A stretch of 64,000 nt of DNA. Origin: Shinella sp. H4-D48 (lineage in GTDB: Bacteria > Pseudomonadota > Alphaproteobacteria > Rhizobiales > Rhizobiaceae). Below the pieces are notes generated by a model, which was given only the letters and a program-made list of their open reading frames with translations, was not told the origin of the DNA and did no database searches. The translations under genes and the position numbers were made by a program. Location: NCBI RefSeq assembly GCF_022637395.1, contig NZ_CP093337.1, positions 1,100,001 to 1,164,000 of the forward strand, read 5' to 3'. This document shows, piece by piece, positions 1 through 11,614 of this stretch; the stretch's first letter is position 1, and each line of letters starts with the position of its first letter.

Positions 1-110
1 GCCATGTCGAGGAATGGCGGCCGAGTGCTGCGCAGCTCGCCGAGCATCCGGAATGGCAGGTCGAGCTTAACCGGCCGATGTTCCTGCTGATCGCCTGCGG
101 GCGTCCCTAA
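1..110 (+). CDS. C-terminal fragment, probable SAM-dependent methyltransferase
   Basis: An open frame enters from the left edge (first full codon at base 3) and stops with TAA at 108-110. It encodes about 35 residues ending in FLLIACGRP, with EEWRPS and NRPMFLL segments that resemble the tail of class I SAM methyltransferases; the family call rests on that resemblance alone. The downstream GFA gene begins 25 bp later on the same strand with its own ribosome site (GAGAGGA), so the two may be cotranscribed. Only the tail is visible, so the substrate cannot be inferred. Confidence 0.5.
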   Translation, partial: HVEEWRPSAAQLAEHPEWQVELNRPMFLLIACGRP

Positions 111-135
111 GCATCCATCCTGAGAGGACCGAGCC

Positions 136-591
136 ATGAAACGACCGAAATTGCCGCTCGATGGTGCCTGCCGTTGCGGGCGGGTCAAAATTCGCGTGAA
201 TGCACCGCCGCTGATCACAATGGCCTGCCATTGCACAGGCTGCCAGCGCATGTCGGCCAGCGCTTACTCGCTGAGCGCAGCGATCCCGACTGAAGGGTTT
301 GCCGTTATTGCCGGCGAACCCGTCGTTGCCGGTGCCAGTCCGCATATCGGGCATCATTTCTGTCCGGATTGCATGACATGGATGTTCACCCGGATGCCCG
401 GGCTGGATTTCTTCGTCAACGTTCGGCCGACCATGCTGAACGATGTGGCATGGTACAGTCCCTTCGTGGAAACCTACACGAGCGAGAAACTGGCCTGGGC
501 GACGGTCCCTGCCGTGCATAGCTATACGAAATTTCCTGAAATGAGCGAGATGGAGCCTCTGATCGCCGCCTATGCGGCCAGCGTCGCCTGA
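136..591 (+). CDS. GFA/CENP-V family zinc protein
   Basis: A 151-aa protein of the glutathione-dependent formaldehyde-activating (GFA) fold. Zinc ligands are visible as CRC at residues 12-14, CHCTGC at 31-36 and CPDC at 76-79, the usual pattern of two zinc sites in this family. Most members have no proven substrate; Gfa itself was proposed to handle S-hydroxymethylglutathione. GAGAGGACC lies just upstream of the ATG. It sits directly before kbl-tdh, and a second GFA protein follows tdh, so a link to C1 or threonine/glycine metabolism is possible but is inference. Confidence 0.85.
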   Translation: MKRPKLPLDGACRCGRVKIRVNAPPLITMACHCTGCQRMSASAYSLSAAIPTEGFAVIAGEPVVAGASPHIGHHFCPDCMTWMFTRMPGLDFFVNVRPTMLNDVAWYSPFVETYTSEKLAWATVPAVHSYTKFPEMSEMEPLIAAYAASVA

Positions 592-628
592 TCCGCCGAA
601 TGTCCCTTCCAGCCGTGAGTGCGCGACC

Positions 629-1816
629 ATGACGTCCACCTTTATCACCCATCTGCAATCCGAGATCGAGGGCCTCAAGGCCGGTGGCCTTTACAAGTCC
701 GAGCGCGTCATTACCTCAAAGCAGGCCGGCGAAATTGCCGTCCAGTCGGGCGAACGTGTGCTGAACTTCTGTGCCAACAACTATCTCGGCCTCGCAGACA
801 ACGCGGAGCTGGCCGAGGCCGGCAAGGCGGCGCTCGACCGTTACGGCTACGGCATGGCCTCGGTGCGCTTCATCTGCGGCACGCAGGAAGAGCACAAGCA
901 GCTGGAAGCGCGCATATCGTCCTTCCTCGGGCTGGAAGACACGATCCTCTATTCGTCCTGCTTCGACGCCAATGGCGGCCTGTTCGAAACCCTGCTCGGT
1001 GAAGAGGACGCGATCATCTCCGATGCGCTGAACCATGCCTCGATCATCGATGGCGTGCGTCTCTCCAAGGCCAAGCGTTTCCGCTACGCCAACAACGACA
1101 TGGGGAGCCTTGAGGAAGAGCTGAAAAAGGCTGAGGGCAGCCGCTTCAAGATGATCGCCACCGACGGCGTCTTCTCGATGGACGGCATCATCGCCAACCT
1201 TCAGGGCGTCTGCGATCTCGCCGAAAAATACGGCGCGATGGTCATGGTGGATGACAGCCACGCCGTCGGTTTCGTCGGCCGGCACGGCCGCGGTTCGGCA
1301 GAGCATTGCGGTGTCGAAGGCCGCGTCGATATCATCACGGGCACGCTCGGCAAGGCGCTCGGCGGCGCCTCGGGCGGCTATACGTCCGGCAAACTTGAAG
1401 TTGTCGAATGGCTGCGCCAGCGCTCGCGGCCCTATCTGTTTTCCAACACGCTGGCGCCGGTCATTGCGGCCGCCTCGCTCAAGGTCTTCGATCTCATCGA
1501 CAATGGCGATGCGTTGCGCACGCGCCTTTATGCCAATGCTGACCTCTTCCGCAGCGAGATGACGAAGCTCGGCTTCACGCTGGCGGGCGAGACGCACCCC
1601 ATTATTCCCGTCATGTTGGGCGATGCCGCGCTGGCGCAGGAAATGGCGAGCCGTATGCTGGCCCGGGGCGTCTACGTCATCGGCTTCTCCTTTCCCGTCG
1701 TGCCGCGCGGGCAGGCGCGCATCCGCACCCAGATGTCGGCCGCGCACAGCGAGGCGGATGTCCGCAGGGCTATCGACGTCTTCGCTGAGGTGGGACGCGA
1801 ACTCGGCGTTATTTGA
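629..1816 (+). CDS. kbl: Glycine C-acetyltransferase (2-amino-3-ketobutyrate CoA ligase)
   Basis: A 395-aa PLP enzyme (E. coli Kbl is 398) that converts 2-amino-3-ketobutyrate and CoA to glycine and acetyl-CoA, the second step of threonine catabolism. The alpha-oxoamine synthase fold is clear: [10 protein letters not shown] near the N-terminus, DDSHAVGF, and the PLP lysine in [10 protein letters not shown] at about residue 242. The frame is open further upstream, but ATG 629 gives the family N-terminus ([10 protein letters not shown]). The next gene is tdh, 33 bp downstream, the usual kbl-tdh operon; together they turn L-threonine into glycine and acetyl-CoA in the cytoplasm. Confidence 0.95.
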   Translation: MTSTFITHLQSEIEGLKAGGLYKSERVITSKQAGEIAVQSGERVLNFCANNYLGLADNAELAEAGKAALDRYGYGMASVRFICGTQEEHKQLEARISSFLGLEDTILYSSCFDANGGLFETLLGEEDAIISDALNHASIIDGVRLSKAKRFRYANNDMGSLEEELKKAEGSRFKMIATDGVFSMDGIIANLQGVCDLAEKYGAMVMVDDSHAVGFVGRHGRGSAEHCGVEGRVDIITGTLGKALGGASGGYTSGKLEVVEWLRQRSRPYLFSNTLAPVIAAASLKVFDLIDNGDALRTRLYANADLFRSEMTKLGFTLAGETHPIIPVMLGDAALAQEMASRMLARGVYVIGFSFPVVPRGQARIRTQMSAAHSEADVRRAIDVFAEVGRELGVI

Positions 1817-1849
1817 ACTGTCTTCTGAATCCCTTGCGGAGGTTTCGTC

Positions 1850-2887
1850 ATGTCGAACATGATGCGTGCGCTGGTTAAGGCAAAGCCCGAGGTCGGCCTG
1901 TGGATGGAGCATGTGCCTGTGCCGGAGGTCGGGCCGAACGATGTGCTGATCCGGGTGAAGAAATCCGCGATCTGCGGCACGGATGTACATATCTGGAACT
2001 GGGATCACTGGGCGCAGAAGACCATTCCGGTGCCGATGGTCGTCGGCCATGAATTCGTCGGTGAGATCGCCGAGATCGGCTCGTCCGTCACCAAGTACAA
2101 GGTCGGTGAGCGCGTCTCGGGTGAGGGGCATATCGTTTGCGGCAAGTGCCGCAACTGCCGCGCCGGACGTGGCCATCTGTGCCATTACACCAAGGGCGTC
2201 GGCGTCAACCGGCCGGGCTCATTCGGCGAGTTCGTCTGCCTGCCGGAATATAATGTGGTGCCCATCCCCGATGACGTGCCCGACGAGGTTGCGGCGATCT
2301 TCGACCCGTTCGGCAATGCCGTGCACACCGCTCTCTCCTTCGACCTCGTCGGCGAGGACGTGCTCGTCACCGGTGCGGGCCCGATCGGCATCATGGGCGC
2401 GATGGTCGCCAAGCGGTCGGGTGCGCGCAAGGTCGTCATCACCGACATCAATCCCGTCCGTCTGGAACTCGCCCGCAAGGTCGGCATCGATTACGTCGTG
2501 GATGCCTCCAGCCAGGATCTCGCGGAAGTGATGACGCAGATCGGCATGACGGAGGGTTTCGACGTCGGGCTTGAAATGTCGGGCGCGCCGCCGGCCTTCC
2601 GCTCGATGATCGACACGATGAACAATGGCGGCAAGATCGCCATCCTCGGCATCGCGCCTGACGGTTTCGGCATCGACTGGAACAAGGTCATCTTCAAGAT
2701 GCTGACGCTCAAAGGCATCTATGGACGCGAAATGTTCGAAACGTGGTACAAGATGATCGCTTTCGTGCAGGGTGGCCTCGACCTTGCCCCGATCATCACG
2801 CACAGGATCGGGATCGACGATTTCCGCGATGGTTTCGAGGCGATGCGCTCGGGCAATTCCGGCAAGGTCGTCATGGACTGGTATTGA
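1850..2887 (+). CDS. tdh: L-threonine 3-dehydrogenase
   Basis: A 345-aa zinc-dependent medium-chain dehydrogenase (E. coli Tdh is 341) oxidising L-threonine to 2-amino-3-ketobutyrate with NAD. The catalytic zinc cysteine is in [13 protein letters not shown] (C42), a Tdh signature; the structural zinc lobe has C97, C100, C103 and C111; the Rossmann motif GAGPIGIMG starts at about residue 175. GCGGAGG lies upstream of the ATG. It follows kbl in the same operon and supplies its unstable substrate, so co-expression makes biochemical sense. Confidence 0.95.
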   Translation: MSNMMRALVKAKPEVGLWMEHVPVPEVGPNDVLIRVKKSAICGTDVHIWNWDHWAQKTIPVPMVVGHEFVGEIAEIGSSVTKYKVGERVSGEGHIVCGKCRNCRAGRGHLCHYTKGVGVNRPGSFGEFVCLPEYNVVPIPDDVPDEVAAIFDPFGNAVHTALSFDLVGEDVLVTGAGPIGIMGAMVAKRSGARKVVITDINPVRLELARKVGIDYVVDASSQDLAEVMTQIGMTEGFDVGLEMSGAPPAFRSMIDTMNNGGKIAILGIAPDGFGIDWNKVIFKMLTLKGIYGREMFETWYKMIAFVQGGLDLAPIITHRIGIDDFRDGFEAMRSGNSGKVVMDWY

Positions 2888-2930
2888 GGCCTGCCGCGAT
2901 GGCGGCGGACATGGATGGGGAGGAGAAGCG

Positions 2931-3278
2931 ATGATGTATGAGGGAAGCTGCCATTGCGGCAACATTGTCTTCGAGGTGGAGGGCACGTTCGACAGCGGAC
3001 TCGACTGCAACTGTTCCCTGTGCCGGCGGCGCGGCGGGTTGCTGGCCTTCGTACCGGCGGAAAACCTGCGGCTGACCACGCCGCGAGAGAACGTGTCGAC
3101 CTACACGTTCAACCATCACGTCATCCAGCATCATTTCTGTGCCAATTGCGGTATCGCGCCCTATGGCGAGGGCGCCGACCCCAAGGGAAACCGCATGGCG
3201 GCGGTCAATCTGCGCTGCATTCCGGCCATCGATATCGAGGCGCTGACGATCACAAAGGTGGACGGGCGGTCCTTCTGA
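2931..3278 (+). CDS. GFA/CENP-V family zinc protein
   Basis: A 115-aa second GFA-fold protein with CHC near residues 8-10, CNCSLCRRR and HFCANCG, giving the two-zinc pattern. It is shorter than the one at 136-591 and matches the small CENP-V/GFA type. ATG 2931 is preceded by GGGGAGGAG; ATG 2934 is an alternative. It begins 43 bp after tdh and is probably the last gene of the kbl-tdh operon. No substrate can be named from the sequence. Confidence 0.85.
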   Translation: MMYEGSCHCGNIVFEVEGTFDSGLDCNCSLCRRRGGLLAFVPAENLRLTTPRENVSTYTFNHHVIQHHFCANCGIAPYGEGADPKGNRMAAVNLRCIPAIDIEALTITKVDGRSF

Positions 3279-3694
3279 GAGGCTGAAGCGAATCGCCTGG
3301 GCCGGATCGCCGGACATCAGGCGCTTGCAAGCCCTTGTCTTTGCGCGAAGCGCACCTACATGAGGGACAATCACCCTGCTATGCCGGCTTTCCCGTCTAG
3401 AAACCCGAATCGTAGGCTTTTACGGGTTTTTTGCCGGAAAAGCTTGACGCAACCGAAAATTCTGGGAATCACCATTGTTGGCGAGCAAGGAATGGGTACG
3501 GCGATCGGGAAGTCATGCAGTCGTGTCGCCTCGGCGGCGCGTTCACAAGCCCGCAGGCCGGGCGTGGTTAATCGGGATTTAATTGTCCATCCGTTAGGTC
3601 AGGGATGCTGATTCGCGGTAACGCACGCCGAAGGGCGATCGGCTGCGGACCCCCAACCGCTTGGAAACGGATATTCAGGAAAGCGACAGAGTAA
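3279..3694 (+). other. Intergenic region upstream of rpoD
   Basis: A 416-bp stretch without a convincing gene; the 83-aa frame inside it has no ribosome site or protein-like composition. It should contain the rpoD promoter(s). A TTGACG hexamer occurs at about 3446, but no good -10 partner was found, so no promoter is called. CAGGAAAGCGACAG just before 3695 supplies the rpoD ribosome site. Confidence 0.5.
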
Positions 3695-5749
<2,055 letters not shown>

Positions 5750-5770
5750 GCCTGTCCTGCACTCTTGCAA

Positions 5771-5803
5771 GGGCCCGGTCGTTTTCGCGACCGGGCCTTT
5801 TGC
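5771..5803 (+). terminator. Rho-independent terminator of rpoD
   Basis: A GC-rich hairpin with stem GGCCCGGTCG / CGACCGGGCC and a short TTTTCG-type loop, followed by TTTTGCG. It lies just after the rpoD stop. The convergent DUF2798 gene ends at 5813, so the hairpin may serve both strands. Confidence 0.85.
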
Positions 5804-5812
5804 GTTTGTGCG

Positions 5813-6052
5813 TCAGGCCGGCCGAACAAGCAGCCGTACGAGGCGGCGAGTGAGCGGCAGGGCGAGAAGCAGGGTTGGGAAGGCGATGGTCCAGGATATC
5901 ACCCAGGCCGGCAGCCAATGGCTGGCGAAATCGGCCTGCAGGCCGAGATTGCGCCAGGTGGCGACGGCCGACACGACCATCGTCATGATAACGGAAAGGA
6001 TGAGGGGCATGACGAAACCCGCATAGCGGGCCGGCAGGCGCGTAAGCTGCAT
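5813..6052 (-). CDS. DUF2798 family small membrane protein
   Basis: A 79-aa protein with two predicted membrane helices ([20 protein letters not shown] and the [18 protein letters not shown] region), the usual DUF2798 layout. The open frame extends to 6109, but ATG 6052 has AAAGGA at the right distance and gives the family N-terminus [10 protein letters not shown]. Function is unknown for the family. It is convergent with rpoD and has no operon partner. Confidence 0.75.
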   Translation of the reverse strand: MQLTRLPARYAGFVMPLILSVIMTMVVSAVATWRNLGLQADFASHWLPAWVISWTIAFPTLLLALPLTRRLVRLLVRPA

Positions 6053-6314
6053 GGCAGTTTTCCTTTGAAGGGAAATCGTTCTGGCGTCGGCATCGTAAAC
6101 CTTGCGCAAACGCCCTCGCGGACGATTTCAGGTCTGGATGCGTTGCTTGACGTCAAACGCTTACGGCCGATCAGTCATCGACGATGTCCCGATAAGCCAT
6201 CCTGCAGCATATGGCAATCCGTATCCGCGTGCGAAGGATGGGCAAAACGCGCACCTACAGTTGCCTCACAGCAGTTGCTGTGCGAGGTTCCGGGCGACTG
6301 CGAAGGAGGTGCGG

Positions 6315-7961
6315 ATGCGGGATCGGTTGTGGTCTTTTCTCTTGTCGTTCTCCGTGGTCGGCCTCCTGCTCGGTACGCTGTTCTTCGCGGTTTCGCTGAC
6401 GCCGAGCCTGTTGCCGCGCACCTATGTCACGCAGGGCATTCTTTCCGGTGTCGCCATGGCCTGTGGCTATGGACTGGGCGTTGCGCTTGCCGCGCTCTGG
6501 CGCTGGTTCGAGCTGCCGGTGACGCAGGGGCCGGTGCGGCTGTGGCTTCGGGTTGTCGCCGGCGCGCTCTGCGCCATCGTCGTGCTCGTCTTCCTCTGGC
6601 GCGCGGCCGAGTGGCAGAACTCCATCCGCACGCTGATGCATCTGCCGCCGATCGAGACGGCGCATCCGTTCTATGTCGGTGCCATCGGGCTCGGCATCTT
6701 CCTGCTCCTGCTTGCCTTCGGCAAGCTCTTCGCCCTTGTCGTGCGGCTCATTGCCAGCACGTCGCGTGTCGCCGCGCCGCGGCGGGTGTCTTACGTCATC
6801 GGCACGGCACTCGCCGCCACGCTATTCTGGACGATGGCGGACGGGCTGCTGCTGCGCTTCGTGCTGCACACGGCGGATTCATCCTTCCGGCGGCTCGACC
6901 AGGTCATTGAGCCCGACACGGAAGAGCCGTCCGATCCGCTGAAATCGGGAAGCGCCGCCTCGCTGGTGCGTTGGGACGAGCTTGGCCGCATGGGGCGCTC
7001 CTTCGTGGCAAGCGGCCCCTCGGCGCAGGATATCGCCTCATTCACCGGCAAGCCGGCCATCGAGCCGCTGCGCATCTATGCCGGGCTCAATGCGGCGGAA
7101 ACGCCGGAGGCGCGCGCCAGGATCGCGCTCGACGAGTTGATCCGCGTCGGCGGCTTCGAGCGCTCGACGCTGCTGGTCGTGATGCCCACCGGCACGGGCT
7201 GGATCGATCCCGAGGCCCTCGATACCGTCGAGTATCTGCACCATGGCGATATCGCGAGCGTCTCCATCCAGTATTCCTATCTCGCAAGCTGGCTGTCGCT
7301 GATCGCCGAGCCCGATTATGGTGCGGAGGCGGCCCGTGCACTGTTTCGCGCCGTCTACAATCACTGGACGACGTTGCCGAAGGAAAGCCGGCCAAAGCTT
7401 TACCTCTACGGTCTTAGCCTGGGCGCACTGTCGTCCGAGCAGTCTGCCGAACTGTTCGAGGTGATCGGCGATCCCTATGAGGGGGCACTATGGGCCGGCC
7501 CGCCGTTCCCCAGCCGCATCTGGCGCAAGATGACCGCCGACCGCAATCCCGGCACGCCGGCCTGGCTGCCGCGCTTCCGCGATGGTTCCTATGTGCGCTT
7601 CACCAGCCAGAAGAACGTGCTGCCGGAGGCCGGCGACCACTGGGGCCCGATGCGCATCGTCTACCTGCAATATGCCAGCGACCCCGTGACCTTCTACGAT
7701 CCCTATTCGCTGTATCGCCAGCCTGACTGGATGGCCTTCCCGCGTGGACCGGATGTCTCGCCGGACTTCCAGTGGTATCCGGTGGTCACCTTCCTGCAAT
7801 TGACGCTCGACATGGCAATGGCCACCACTGCGCCGATGGGGCTGGGTCATGTCTATGCCGGCGAGCACTATATCAACCCGTGGATTGCGGTGACGGACGT
7901 GCAGGACTGGAGCGACGCCGATATCGCCCGCCTGAAGGAAAAGTTCCGCGCCGGGCGATAA
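6315..7961 (+). CDS. Alpha/beta-hydrolase family membrane protein (Abhydrolase_9 type)
   Basis: A 548-aa protein. The N-terminal ~190 residues hold several membrane helices; the C-terminal half is a soluble alpha/beta-hydrolase with nucleophile elbow YGLSLGA (Ser about 368) and conserved stretches VVMPTGTGW and WAGPPFPSR. This matches the two-part Abhydrolase_9_N / Abhydrolase_9 family of actinobacteria and rhizobia, whose substrate is unknown. The frame is open from 6102, but ATG 6315 has a near-perfect AAGGAGGT site and begins right at the first membrane helix. Confidence 0.8.
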   Translation: MRDRLWSFLLSFSVVGLLLGTLFFAVSLTPSLLPRTYVTQGILSGVAMACGYGLGVALAALWRWFELPVTQGPVRLWLRVVAGALCAIVVLVFLWRAAEWQNSIRTLMHLPPIETAHPFYVGAIGLGIFLLLLAFGKLFALVVRLIASTSRVAAPRRVSYVIGTALAATLFWTMADGLLLRFVLHTADSSFRRLDQVIEPDTEEPSDPLKSGSAASLVRWDELGRMGRSFVASGPSAQDIASFTGKPAIEPLRIYAGLNAAETPEARARIALDELIRVGGFERSTLLVVMPTGTGWIDPEALDTVEYLHHGDIASVSIQYSYLASWLSLIAEPDYGAEAARALFRAVYNHWTTLPKESRPKLYLYGLSLGALSSEQSAELFEVIGDPYEGALWAGPPFPSRIWRKMTADRNPGTPAWLPRFRDGSYVRFTSQKNVLPEAGDHWGPMRIVYLQYASDPVTFYDPYSLYRQPDWMAFPRGPDVSPDFQWYPVVTFLQLTLDMAMATTAPMGLGHVYAGEHYINPWIAVTDVQDWSDADIARLKEKFRAGR

Positions 7962-8007
7962 GGCCCGCGTGGGAAGACACGCGTTTGACCCCTCATCCGC
8001 AAGCAAA

Positions 8008-8033
8008 AACGCCGGGGCAGGGCCCCGGCGTTC
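8008..8033 (-). terminator. Rho-independent terminator after the branched-chain amino acid binding protein gene
   Basis: Perfect hairpin ACGCCGGGG ... CCCCGGCGT; on the minus strand it runs into TTTTTGC. It lies 22 bp past the stop of the minus-strand gene at 8055. Confidence 0.8.
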
Positions 8034-8054
8034 GCATGTTTAGGTCGCGCCTGC

Positions 8055-9161
8055 TTACTCGGCGGAGACGATCTTGCCGTCTTCCCACTTGAAGAGCGAG
8101 AAGCTCTGCGAGGTGAGGTCACCGGTTTCGCCATAGGTCAGCTTGCCGATGGCGGTCGGGATCTCTTCGCCGGACTTCAGCGCGGTGGCGACAGCGGCCG
8201 GGTCATCGGCGCTGCCGGCCTTCTCGATGCCGGCCTTCAACACTTCGACGGCGGCATAGGCGTTGAGCGTGAAGGCTTCCGGCGGAATGCCCTTTTCCTT
8301 GAGCGCGGCGACGGCGGCCGAGGAGTCGGGGTTCTTCAGCGCGTCGGATGCGTTGGTGAACAGCGTGCCGGCAGCGGCTTCGTTGCCGATGGCCCAGTAT
8401 TCGCTGTTTGACAGGCCTTCGCCGCCGATGATGGTGGCGTTCACCGACAGGTCCTTCAACTGGCGTGCGAGCAGGCCGCCTTCCGGGTGGTAGCCGCCGA
8501 AATAGATGACTTCGACGCCATCGGCCTTGAGGCGGGTGAGCAGCGAGGAGAAGTCCTTCTCGCCGGGCGTGACGGAATCATAGAGCGCTTCTGTGATGCC
8601 GCCGGCATTGATTGCTGCCTTGAACGCATCGGCAAGACCCTTGCCGTAGGCGCCCTTGTCGTGGATCACGGCGACCTTCTTGTCCTTCAGGTTCTTCAGA
8701 ACATAGGCGGCGGCGACTTCGGCCTGCTGGTCGTCGCGGCCGCAGGTGCGCAGAACATTGGTGAGGCCGCGGGCGGTGAGGTCCGGTGCCGTCGCCGTCG
8801 GGGTGACCATCAGGATACCGTTTTCGGCCAGCACATCGGAGGCCGGAATGGCGACACCCGAGGTGACCGGGCCAACGACGAAGCGGATGCCTTCGCCGAC
8901 GATCTGGTTGGCGGCCGAAACGCCCTGCTTGGGCTCGCCGCCGTCATCGGTCAGCTTCAGCACGACCTGTTCGCCGAGGATGCCGCCGTTCTTGTTGATC
9001 TCGGCGACGGCCGCTTCCGCGCCGTTCTTCACCTGGTCGCCATAGGCCGCGACGGGGCCCGTCAGCGGGGCGATCAGGCCGATGACGATATCGGCATGGG
9101 CAAGCGGGGCGAAGGCGACGGAAGCAGCGAGCAAGGCTCCGGCGAAAATTGGCTTCTTCAT
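8055..9161 (-). CDS. Branched-chain amino acid ABC transporter substrate-binding protein
   Basis: A 368-aa periplasmic binding protein of the LivJ/LivK class that delivers Leu/Ile/Val (or a related amino acid or amide) to a Liv-type importer. It begins with a Sec signal peptide ([19 protein letters not shown], cleavage after AHA), then [15 protein letters not shown], the typical first strand. ATG 9161 follows GAGGAG at good spacing; the longer frame to 9332 is not supported. No permease or ATPase genes are adjacent, so it is an orphan binding protein that would dock onto a transporter encoded elsewhere. Confidence 0.9.
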   Translation of the reverse strand: MKKPIFAGALLAASVAFAPLAHADIVIGLIAPLTGPVAAYGDQVKNGAEAAVAEINKNGGILGEQVVLKLTDDGGEPKQGVSAANQIVGEGIRFVVGPVTSGVAIPASDVLAENGILMVTPTATAPDLTARGLTNVLRTCGRDDQQAEVAAAYVLKNLKDKKVAVIHDKGAYGKGLADAFKAAINAGGITEALYDSVTPGEKDFSSLLTRLKADGVEVIYFGGYHPEGGLLARQLKDLSVNATIIGGEGLSNSEYWAIGNEAAAGTLFTNASDALKNPDSSAAVAALKEKGIPPEAFTLNAYAAVEVLKAGIEKAGSADDPAAVATALKSGEEIPTAIGKLTYGETGDLTSQSFSLFKWEDGKIVSAE

Positions 9162-9458
9162 GATGTTCTCCTCAACGGGGGCCATCGGGGCCCGGTTGCA
9201 AGCGCCCGTGCATGCGGATGGCGTTGGCCGAAATCCGGGTGCAGGGGCCGTGTTCAGCGGTCCGGAACAATCGTGCGCGAGAGGCCGGCTAGCTATGGAT
9301 TGATTAGGCCGCGAGGGCAAAAAGAGCAACAAAATAATGCATTTGCATCTTTGATGGGCGGATCAGCCGCATAGATGGGACAGACTTCCGGCAATTGAAT
9401 CAAAACGAATTGTTAAGATTTACCTTTTATAAATATCCTCGATTTTCGAGGAACTGCG

Positions 9459-10031
9459 ATGCGTTGCGTATTGATCGTCGTTCTCCTGCTGCTTGCCGGT
9501 TGCGCGTCTGTCCCCAGGCAGACACAGAATGCCTGCGCGATCTTCGAGCAGCGCGATGGACTTTTCGATAACTGGCGGAAAGCCGCCTATGGTGCCCAGC
9601 GGGAATATGGCGTGCCCGTGCCCGTGCTGATGGCAACGATCTACGCCGAATCCGGTTTCAGGCACAATGCGCGCCCGCCGCGCACCAAGCTGTTCGGCTT
9701 CATTCCGTGGAAACGCCAGTCGTCGGCGCTCGGCTTCTCGCAGGCGCTGGACGGCACCTGGAAGCGCTACCAGCGCGAGACGGGACGCTGGGCGGCAAAG
9801 CGCACCAACTTCAACGACGCGATCCGCTTCATCGGCTGGTATCACACAGAGAGCAACCGCCGGAACGGCATTGCCCTCAACGATACGTACCGCCTCTACA
9901 TCGCCTATTATCACGGTCATACGGGTTATCAGCGCGGCAACTGGAGCGGCACGGCAAAGGCCGGCGCGAAGCGGGCCTCGACCATGGCGTCGAATTATGC
10001 CCGCCAGCTGAGGTCCTGCGGCGGCTGGTAA
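9459..10031 (+). CDS. Lipoprotein with transglycosylase SLT-like domain
   Basis: A 190-aa predicted lipoprotein: lipobox LLAGC within the first 15 residues, then a lysozyme-like domain with the catalytic Glu in ATIYAESGFR, followed by GFSQALDGTW and IAYYHGHTGY. The GYxxG-type segment and single Glu match SLT-type lytic transglycosylases that cleave glycan strands in the periplasm. It stands alone. GCGAGGAAC is a plausible ribosome site. Confidence 0.8.
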   Translation: MRCVLIVVLLLLAGCASVPRQTQNACAIFEQRDGLFDNWRKAAYGAQREYGVPVPVLMATIYAESGFRHNARPPRTKLFGFIPWKRQSSALGFSQALDGTWKRYQRETGRWAAKRTNFNDAIRFIGWYHTESNRRNGIALNDTYRLYIAYYHGHTGYQRGNWSGTAKAGAKRASTMASNYARQLRSCGGW

Positions 10032-10129
10032 TCTGCCGTCGCAAGGCATGCGGAAAAATGTCGACCCCTTGTCGGATCGGGCCCGCGCGCCACGTCCTTG
10101 TCCTGTGCAAAACAGGAGGAGAGACGCTC

Positions 10130-10483
10130 ATGACCTATGTTGACGGTTTCGTGCTGGCCGTGCCGAAGGCCAATATCGAGGCTTACAAGGAGATGGCCCG
10201 CACCGCCGGCGATGTCTGGAAGGAACTCGGCGCGATCGACTACGTGGAATGCATCGGTGACGATGTACCCTATGGTGAACTGACCTCGTTCCCCCGTGCC
10301 GTGCAGGCGCGCGACGACGAGGTCGTGATCTTCTCGTGGATCACCTACCCATCCCGGGAAAAGCGCGACGAGATCAATGCGAAAGTCATGAAGGATCCGC
10401 GCATGCAGGGCGACGCGTGGAAGGACGTGCTGGACGGCAAGCGCATGATCTATGGCGGCTTCCGGCCCTTCCTCGAGTTGTGA
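10130..10483 (+). CDS. DUF1428 family protein
   Basis: A 117-aa ferredoxin-like (dimeric alpha/beta barrel) protein with MTYVDGFVLAVP at the start and YGGFRPFLEL at the end, both hallmarks of DUF1428 (E. coli YbaA-like). Function is unknown. AACAGGAGGAG precedes ATG 10130. The following small membrane protein starts 51 bp downstream and could be in the same transcript. Confidence 0.88.
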   Translation: MTYVDGFVLAVPKANIEAYKEMARTAGDVWKELGAIDYVECIGDDVPYGELTSFPRAVQARDDEVVIFSWITYPSREKRDEINAKVMKDPRMQGDAWKDVLDGKRMIYGGFRPFLEL

Positions 10484-10534
10484 GGCCGCGCGGCCTGCGC
10501 TATCACTCTCCCATCCGTCAGGAAAGGACGCAGC

Positions 10535-10660
10535 ATGAACCACCTCTATTACGCGATCGTCGGTGATACGACGGATACCAATATGGGGCTCGCCCGCTTC
10601 ATGGGCGTCATCGTGGTGTTCATCGTGCTGGGCGGCGGTCTGTCCTGGCTTATCGGTTGA
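10535..10660 (+). CDS. 41-aa single-span membrane protein
   Basis: A small ORF encoding a polar N-terminus (MNHLYYAIVGDTTDTN) and one membrane helix (VIVVFIVLGGGLSWLIG). AGGAAAGGA sits at ribosome-site distance from ATG 10535. Codon use fits the neighbours and it fills the gap between DUF1428 and yjbQ-like genes. It is probably real although short; function unknown. Confidence 0.6.
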   Translation: MNHLYYAIVGDTTDTNMGLARFMGVIVVFIVLGGGLSWLIG

Positions 10661-10673
10661 GGCGGCTTTCATC

Positions 10674-11096
10674 GTGCCGCAACGCATGATCGAGATATCC
10701 ACGCGCGGGCAGGGGCTCTACGAGTTCACCCGCGAGGTAGAGGCTTTCGTTCGTGAAGCCGGCGTAACGGAGGGGCTTCTGACCGTCTTCGTGCGCCACA
10801 CCTCCTGTTCGCTGCTGATTCAGGAGAATGCCGATCCCGACGTGCGGCACGATCTCGACCGGTTCTTCCGCCGGCTCGTGCCGCCGTCCGATGATCCCTC
10901 CATGCGCTGGGTCGTTCATACGATGGAAGGACCGGACGACATGCCGGCGCATATCAAGGCGGCGCTCACGCAGGTCTCCATCGGCATCCCCGTCATGGCC
11001 GGACGGCTTGCGCTCGGCACCTGGCAGGGGCTCTATCTCTTCGAGCATCGTGATCGCCCGCACCGGCGCGAGATCGTGCTGCATCTCGGCGCCTGA
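10674..11096 (+). CDS. YjbQ family protein (UPF0047)
   Basis: About 140 aa of the YjbQ/UPF0047 fold with the hallmark VFVRHTSCSLLIQEN, DLDRFFRRLVP and GTWQGLYLFEHRD. Members can show weak thiamine-phosphate synthase activity in vitro; the physiological role is unclear. GTG 10674 is chosen because GAGGCGG lies 8 bp upstream, while ATG 10686 has no ribosome site. The gene starts 13 bp after the small membrane protein stop, which supports cotranscription. Confidence 0.85.
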   Translation: MPQRMIEISTRGQGLYEFTREVEAFVREAGVTEGLLTVFVRHTSCSLLIQENADPDVRHDLDRFFRRLVPPSDDPSMRWVVHTMEGPDDMPAHIKAALTQVSIGIPVMAGRLALGTWQGLYLFEHRDRPHRREIVLHLGA

Positions 11097-11153
11097 CGGG
11101 AACCCTTTTCGGGCTCGCCCGTTTGGCGCCTTGCCCATCGAGAGGAGACCCCC

Positions 11154-11504
11154 ATGGCTGATACGACCGACCTTGCCCGCACCGTCATCGCCGCGCTGAA
11201 CGCCCGCGATTTCACCACGCTTTCCGCCCGTGTGCAGGAGGATGTCGTCCTCTCCGGCATCGGCGAGGGAAGCGACAATGGCCGTGAGGCACTGCGCGAC
11301 CGCTTTGCCCGCTATTTCCAGTCATCCGACGAGACCTATGCCGATGCGCTCGTCATGAGCGATGCCGCAGGCCAGGCGGTGGCCATCCGCGTGACGGCGC
11401 ATGGCAAGACGGCGGGCGGCGGCACCTATTCGCGCGAAAAGATCCTGCTTCTGGAGGTCGATGAGGGGGAAATCACCCGCGTTGCCCTGTTCAACGGTTC
11501 ATGA
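11154..11504 (+). CDS. SnoaL-like / NTF2-fold protein
   Basis: A 116-aa cone-shaped alpha+beta protein: N-terminal helix LARTVIAALNARDFTTL, then ALRDRFARYF and a C-terminal strand ITRVALFNGS, typical of nuclear-transport-factor-2-like SnoaL proteins. This fold is used by many isomerases and binding proteins, so no reaction can be assigned. GAGAGGAGA precedes the ATG. Confidence 0.7.
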   Translation: MADTTDLARTVIAALNARDFTTLSARVQEDVVLSGIGEGSDNGREALRDRFARYFQSSDETYADALVMSDAAGQAVAIRVTAHGKTAGGGTYSREKILLLEVDEGEITRVALFNGS

Positions 11505-11614
11505 AGTTGAACGCAGGCTGAACGGACGATTCCATTTGCGTTCAGCATCGCAGCCATAAGGTGTTTTCAATCGCCGGTCAGAAAAGGTTCTGCCGGAGCC
11601 AACAGGAGCCTCTC

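Noticed and set aside
716-2185. 489-aa minus-strand frame over kbl and tdh
   Set aside because: Antisense shadow of two clear genes with conserved motifs; composition is typical of reverse-frame translation.
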